Below are positions 35,481 through 38,291 of a stretch of DNA of 38,291 nt, piece after piece. Position 1 is the first letter of the stretch, and each line of letters opens with the position of its first letter. A model generated the notes under the pieces. The model did no database searches and was not told where the DNA came from. It saw nothing but the letters and a program-made list of their open reading frames with translations. The position numbers and the translations under genes were made by a program. The stretch spans positions 1 to 38,291 of the forward strand of contig CALWTU010000063.1 in the NCBI GenBank assembly GCA_944384515.1. Direction: 5' to 3'. This stretch comes from an uncultured Clostridia bacterium (GTDB lineage Bacteria > Bacillota > Clostridia > Oscillospirales > CAG-272).

Positions 35481-35786
35481 TCAGTAAAAAGATTTTACAT
35501 TCTCCCCGCTCCATACTTTTTTAGCAAACCATTTATCATCCGGATCTGACCAAAACTTATCATTAGGTGATAAACCGAGCGGCGCCATTGCGTATGTACA
35601 TGCATATAATGTACCGTTTGCGGTATATGAGTTTGCCATATCAGGCTGATGTCCGCATACACCGAGCTATAAAAATCCGTTGCTGTCAAACATATCTTCA
35701 TAACTAAAAATTCTCTCCATTACAGCGTCAATAGCACATCTTACCGCCGCTGGAGTCTGCATTTGATGTAAGCTGTGAGTCAGCGC
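35481..35786 (-). pseudogene. C-terminal remnant of a DUF2264-like protein
   Basis: The frame reads ALTHSLHQMQTPAAVRCAI, then ERIFSYEDMFDSNGFL, an in-frame TAG (35667-35669), then LGVCGHQPDMANSYTANG and on to DKWFAKKVWSGENVKSFY before a TGA at 35481-35483. The G-H-Q-P, T-x-x-G-T-L-Y, PLGLSPNDKFWSDP and AKKVWSG pieces match the C-terminal end of DUF2264 proteins as I remember them (a family linked to polysaccharide breakdown). Only about the last 100 residues remain; the gene body is missing. The nonsense codon and the 5' truncation make it a pseudogene. The family call is from memory and moderate. Confidence 0.6.
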
Positions 35787-35978
35787 CATAAAAGCTATTC
35801 CGAATAACAGTTCAAAAAGCGTTTGAGGATTGTTTTTTCTCCACGAACGCAGATATGCATGATACAGTTGCGTGTAATCCAACTGTTCGCATATTTCCAA
35901 TAATTTGAATACAGAATCCTCTTTCGGAATACAAATTTCTAAATTTTATGGTAAAACTACTTGATTTCTGTTTCTCAT
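35787..35978 (-). pseudogene. N-terminal fragment of an IS1182-type transposase (IS-B)
   Basis: From an ATG at 35978 the frame reads MRNRNQVVLP, TAA (35946-35948), then NLEICIPKEDSVFKLLEICE and QLDYTQLYHAYLRSWRKN before NPQTLFELLFGIAFM. This is the N-terminal pattern of IS1182-family transposases: the intact relative in this window has IIPENDSVRMVERIVKEMDLSSLYATYS at the same place (motifs here: IPENDSV and SSLYATYS). AAGGA lies 12 nt before the ATG and a TATAAT box (36031-36026) farther up. The frame then runs without a break into the DUF2264-like remnant; the join lies near 35787. It cannot encode a working transposase. Confidence 0.65.
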
Positions 35979-36042
35979 TGCTGTATAATATCCTTGCTTT
36001 CTTGTGGATTATTTTGGGCAATTTAATTATACAATAAAGCAA
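35787..36042 (-). mobile_element. IS-B remnant, left segment (IS1182-type)
   Basis: This segment holds the start region and transposase N-terminus of an older IS1182-type element. It is cut at 36042 by the inserted element IS-A. Its missing outer end is probably the 38 bp at 37883-37920 on the other side of IS-A. The 3' part has been lost at the junction with the DUF2264-like remnant. Confidence 0.6.
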
Positions 36043-36059
36043 GGGGCTGTAGCAAAAGT
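36043..36059 (+). repeat. IS-A left terminal inverted repeat
   Basis: GGGGCTGTAGCAAAAGT, the exact reverse complement of 37866-37882. It follows AATAAAGCAA of the flanking DNA. Confidence 0.88.
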
Positions 36060-36108
36060 AAAATTTTGTTGCGGCTCCTTTTCTCATAAGTTTTCCACAT
36101 TTAAACAA

Positions 36109-36136
36109 CAAAAAAAGAGGCGAAAAGCCTCAAAAA
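36109..36136 (-). terminator. Transposase terminator of IS-A
   Basis: Reading the minus strand, GAGGC (36131-36127), a 5-nt loop, GCCTC (36121-36117) and a T-run (36116-36109) form a Rho-independent terminator about 70 nt after the transposase stop. Confidence 0.75.
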
Positions 36137-36206
36137 GTGTATACGAAGATTGACACCCCCTAAAAAAAGGACTGCCAAATTGAATTTTTATTAAATTTTT
36201 GGAAGT

Positions 36207-37739
36207 TTAAGCCAAAAGTTTTTCGAACAATTGCGTTTTCAGTCGTTTTTGCTCTGTTTTGGCATGAAGTTTGTTCAAGTTGTAACCCATAGCTACAAGC
36301 AATATTTCCGCGAATGTATTTCTTTTTCCGCGAAGGAAAACCTGCCTGAAAGCATAGTTCTGCTTAATGACTCCAAACGCTCCCTCGGACTGTATTGAAC
36401 GGTTCATTCTAAGCAATTTTCCTTTGTCGCTTGTTATTCTTTCGAGCGACTTTTTCCTTTGCTCTATAAACTTCTTAGACACCTGCATTTTTCTGTTGCC
36501 CTTAGCTCTTGTACACTTCTTCTTGTAAGGGCAACCCTCACAGCTCTCGCACTCATAATACGTAACCGTACTTTCAAATCCGGACTTGCTTTTTCTTATA
36601 CCTTCATATACCGCTTTCAGCTTTTTTCCGTTCTGACAGGTATATTCGTCAAGCTCGGCATCATATTACATATTCTCTCTTAGTGCCATATTGTTCTTGA
36701 ATTTCTTGGTCTTGCTTCTCTCGTAATTCTGCGGCTTTATGTAGCACTCGGTAGGTTTATCTTCAAAATATGTATAATTTTCCTCACTCTCATATCCCGC
36801 ATCAGCCGTCACATCTGCATAGTACTCACCGATATGCTCGTACATCCGTTCAAGTGTCGGTATGAGGGTTAATTGGTCGCTCCTTTCACTGCTGACCGTT
36901 ACTCCGGTTATATATTCACCCTCTACCGCAAATTGTACATTGTATCCCGGCTTCAATTGAGCATTTCTCATATGATCCTCCTTCATATGCATAAAGGTTG
37001 CATCGGGATCTGTCTTAGAAAAGCTGTTCCTTCCATCGAATTTCTTTTGATAATCCTCATATTTTGCCTTGCGCGAAAGCATTTCTCTTAATTCTTCTAT
37101 ATCTCTTTGAAGCTGTGTTTTTCTTTTTCCTCTGCCGTGTACGAACGGCGTTTTTATTCGCTCTTCAAGTGCTTCCAAAAGTTTTTCTGCTTCACAGGGC
37201 ATTATACCGTATGCATTACACAATTCCGCACATCTTTTCTCAAGCTTGTTGCATAACCGTGACATATACTTCATGACTGCTTTTGCCCAAACAAAGCTGT
37301 ATTTGTTCGCGTTTGCTTCTATCTTCGTTCCGTCCACAAAAAGATGCTCGTATTTTATTTCGTCTATTGCTCGTAACTTCTTTACCAATTGATAAAACAG
37401 TTCTTCTGCACATAGTGGCAGTCTTTCGCTTCTGAACCGGCATATTTCGTGATAGTTAGGTGCTTCCTCGCCGTTTAAAAGCCAAATGTAGTTTATATCT
37501 CTGTTGCAAGCTGATTCTATTTCTCTTGACGAATATTTTCCTTCCATACAAGCGTAAAGCATTACCATGAGCAATGTGTCTGCTGATGTTGCCGGCGGTC
37601 TTCCCATATTGCTGTATGTGGCATAAAGACTGCTTAAATCCATTTCCTTTACGATTCTTTCTACCATTCTCACACTGTCATTTTCCGGTATTATTTTTTC
37701 TCCGTAAAATTCGTCAAATTTTAGTTGCATTCCTCTCAT
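36207..37739 (-). pseudogene. IS1182-family transposase of IS-A, interrupted by one in-frame TAA
   Basis: The frame runs from an ATG at 37739 to a stop at 36207, 510 codons in all, the usual length for IS1182 transposases. The N-terminal DUF772-like domain (GRPPATSADTLLMVMLYACM, YSSREIESACNRDINYIWLL) is followed by the DDE domain (HLFVDGTKIEANANKYSFVW; ADVTADAGYESEENYTYFED) and the C-terminal Cys-rich segment C-x2-C-x2-C-x5-C with RSIQSEGAFGVIKQNYAFR. A TAA at 36668-36666 splits it between MALRENM and YDAELDEYTC. The codon there is probably a mutated GAA, since the family often has Glu or another acidic/polar residue at this point. The last catalytic Glu lies after the stop, so the element is probably inactive unless complemented. 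Confidence 0.88.
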
Positions 37740-37740
37740 T

Positions 37741-37801
37741 TTTGTGGTATAATCTCCTTGTGGAATTTTGTTTTTTTTCTTCAATTACATTATACCACAA
37801 A
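37741..37801 (-). promoter_or_regulatory. IS-A transposase start region: extended -10 box and read-through hairpin arms
   Basis: On the minus strand TTTGTGGTATAAT (37801-37789) is a perfect 13-bp complement of ATTATACCACAAA (37753-37741). The first arm contains TATAAT preceded by TG-G, an extended -10 promoter. The second arm lies between the ribosome-binding site CAAGGAG (37760-37754) and the ATG at 37739. A transcript starting at this promoter lacks the first arm, whereas a transcript entering from outside has both. Confidence 0.7.
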
Positions 37802-37850
37802 GCCGAGATATTTGCACGGGTTTTCCGTACTTTTATCTCGGCTTTTTCTT
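37799..37850 (+). terminator. Terminator-like hairpin near the right end of IS-A
   Basis: AAAGCCGAGATA (37799-37810) pairs perfectly with TATCTCGGCTTT (37834-37845), followed by TTCTTCTTTT. It contains an inner hairpin around ACGGGTTTTCCGT. On the plus strand it is a good terminator; on the minus strand the T-run is short, so it would only partly block entry from cpsB. Confidence 0.65.
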
Positions 37851-37865
37851 CTTTTCTCGGGGCTG

Positions 37866-37882
37866 ACTTTTGCTACAGCCCC
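37866..37882 (-). repeat. IS-A right terminal inverted repeat
   Basis: ACTTTTGCTACAGCCCC on the plus strand, exact complement of the left repeat at 36043-36059. Confidence 0.88.
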
Positions 37883-37920
37883 TTTTTTCTTTTTTTGGGT
37901 GTCATTAATGCGACAGCCCC
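37883..37920 (-). mobile_element. Outer end of IS-B (second IS1182-type terminal repeat)
   Basis: CATTAATGCGACAGCCCC at 37903-37920 reads GGGGCTGTCGCATTAATG on the minus strand, which looks like the terminal repeat of another IS1182-type element. It shares GGGGCTGT and GC with the IS-A end but differs beyond. No partner copy is found at the left side of IS-A. It directly abuts the stop codon of the cpsB-like gene. Confidence 0.6.
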
Positions 37921-38291
37921 TTATTTTGCGCAATTCCATATTTTATCCGAGCGCTCCGCAATATATTTTATGCTGTCGCCCAATCTGTTTTTGGCTTTAT
38001 CAAAGTGTTTATATGCGTTTTTGTTTGCGCCGTGAATATCGCTGCCAAGTGCGACGACAGCGCGATCTTCAATCCATTTATAAAAACTTCTCTTTTTATA
38101 GAACAAATCGATCGCAGATGCATTCAGCTGTATTTTAACACCAAACTCTAACAGGCGCTCAATAACATCGAATTCATATCTGTCAGCATGGGCCAAAACT
38201 ATATCAAAGTCTGATTTTATCAGTGACTTTACGCTGTCATAATAACTTTTAGTTAAATCAAAATACGGAAGCTCAAGCAAGATAACATTTG
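37921..38291 (-). CDS. CpsB/YwqE-like PHP tyrosine-protein phosphatase, 5' part outside window
   Basis: The frame is open to the right edge (N-V-I-L-L-E-L-P-Y), so only about the last 123 residues are seen. LLELPYFDLTKSYYDSVKSL, VLAHADRYEFD, VKIQLNASAIDLFYKK and VALGSDIHGANKNAYKHFDK are the C-terminal half of the CpsB/CapC family, manganese-dependent PHP phosphatases that dephosphorylate the BY-kinase controlling capsule or exopolysaccharide chain length. The stop TAA (37923-37921) touches the IS-B end, so the last few residues could have been changed by the insertion. A capsule locus probably lies to the right. Confidence 0.85.
   Translation of the reverse strand, partial: NVILLELPYFDLTKSYYDSVKSLIKSDFDIVLAHADRYEFDVIERLLEFGVKIQLNASAIDLFYKKRSFYKWIEDRAVVALGSDIHGANKNAYKHFDKAKNRLGDSIKYIAERSDKIWNCAK

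Larger units (their letters stand above)
36043..37882 (-). mobile_element. IS-A, complete IS1182-type insertion sequence with a disrupted transposase
   Basis: The element is 1840 bp, bounded by 17-bp perfect terminal inverted repeats: GGGGCTGTAGCAAAAGT (36043-36059) and its complement (37866-37882). It holds one transposase gene on the minus strand, a terminator at its 3' end and a hairpin start region. Size, ends and protein are all typical of the IS1182 group. No obvious target-site duplication is seen at the two edges. The element lies inside the remains of a second, related element. Confidence 0.85.

Noticed and set aside
35667..36668. Stop-codon recoding as an explanation for the in-frame TAG and TAA codons in the accessory patch
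   Set aside because: Neighbouring core genes use all stops normally, the two stops differ, and the frames are in mobile or truncated genes. Ordinary decay is simpler.
36033..37930. Target-site duplication flanking IS-A or IS-B
   Set aside because: The bases beside the two edges (GCAA on the left, TTTTTT or TTAT on the right) do not match each other in direct orientation for any convincing length.
37574..38138. Plus-strand frames rich in Phe, Leu and Cys around the IS-A right end
   Set aside because: They run antisense to the transposase and cpsB genes, cross the terminal repeats and have no start signals.

Overview
The window looks like chromosomal DNA of a low-GC, endospore-forming Clostridia-type Firmicute, plausibly a gut Oscillospirales/Ruminococcaceae member. 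The evidence is the protein styles (SpoVT, YybS, DHH/GGDEF phosphodiesterase, YerB-like and TmcAL proteins), the AT-rich intergenic DNA with near-consensus sigma-A promoters and strong AAAGGAGG-type Shine-Dalgarno sites, and a biotin-dependent sodium-pump decarboxylase operon typical of anaerobes. No rRNA, tRNA, CRISPR array or prophage was seen.

Layout. (1) Bases 1-4995, + strand: an operon with a CoA-type carboxyltransferase (5' end cut by the window), a small OadG-like subunit, a free biotin carrier, the OadB membrane pump and a biotin-less OadA/5S carboxyltransferase, closed by a hairpin terminator. It has the soluble parts of a transcarboxylase plus a sodium-pumping decarboxylase. (2) 5267-13936, - strand: a housekeeping operon yybS - gdpP-like - rplI - dnaB - tilS - ftsH. 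(3) 14112-20803, + strand: recG and rarA (DNA repair), then a lipid kinase with its own promoter and comEC. (4) 20793-29284, mostly - strand: ychF, an orphan OmpR-type response regulator (+), then coaE - M18 peptidase - prfA - sua5 - parC/gyrA-type topoisomerase. (5) 29448-35342: a PRK06851-like P-loop protein, ackA, tmcAL, an unrecognised 98-residue protein, a YerB/DUF3048-like secreted protein and spoVT. A nested inverted repeat holding promoter-like and start-site-like sequences lies between the P-loop gene and ackA. (6) 35481-38291: a decayed accessory patch.

The patch in (6) is best read as nested insertion. An older IS1182-type element (IS-B) seems to have landed at the 3' end of a cpsB/ywqE-like phosphatase gene. 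A second IS1182-type element (IS-A, 36043-37882, 17-bp perfect terminal repeats) then landed inside the promoter region of IS-B. IS-B later lost its 3' part, leaving its transposase start fused in frame to the tail of a DUF2264-like gene. IS-A's own transposase has a nonsense codon. Both elements share one start-region design: the -10 box lies in one arm of an inverted repeat whose other arm sits between the ribosome-binding site and the start codon. This could silence transposase translation on read-through transcripts.

Most of the window is ordinary core genome. The parts most worth a second look are the combined transcarboxylase/sodium-pump operon, the nested repeat at 30496-30641, the nested IS structure with its start-region hairpins, and several proteins with a degenerate domain (ComEC C-terminus, PRK06851-like second half, carboxyltransferase oxyanion loops).
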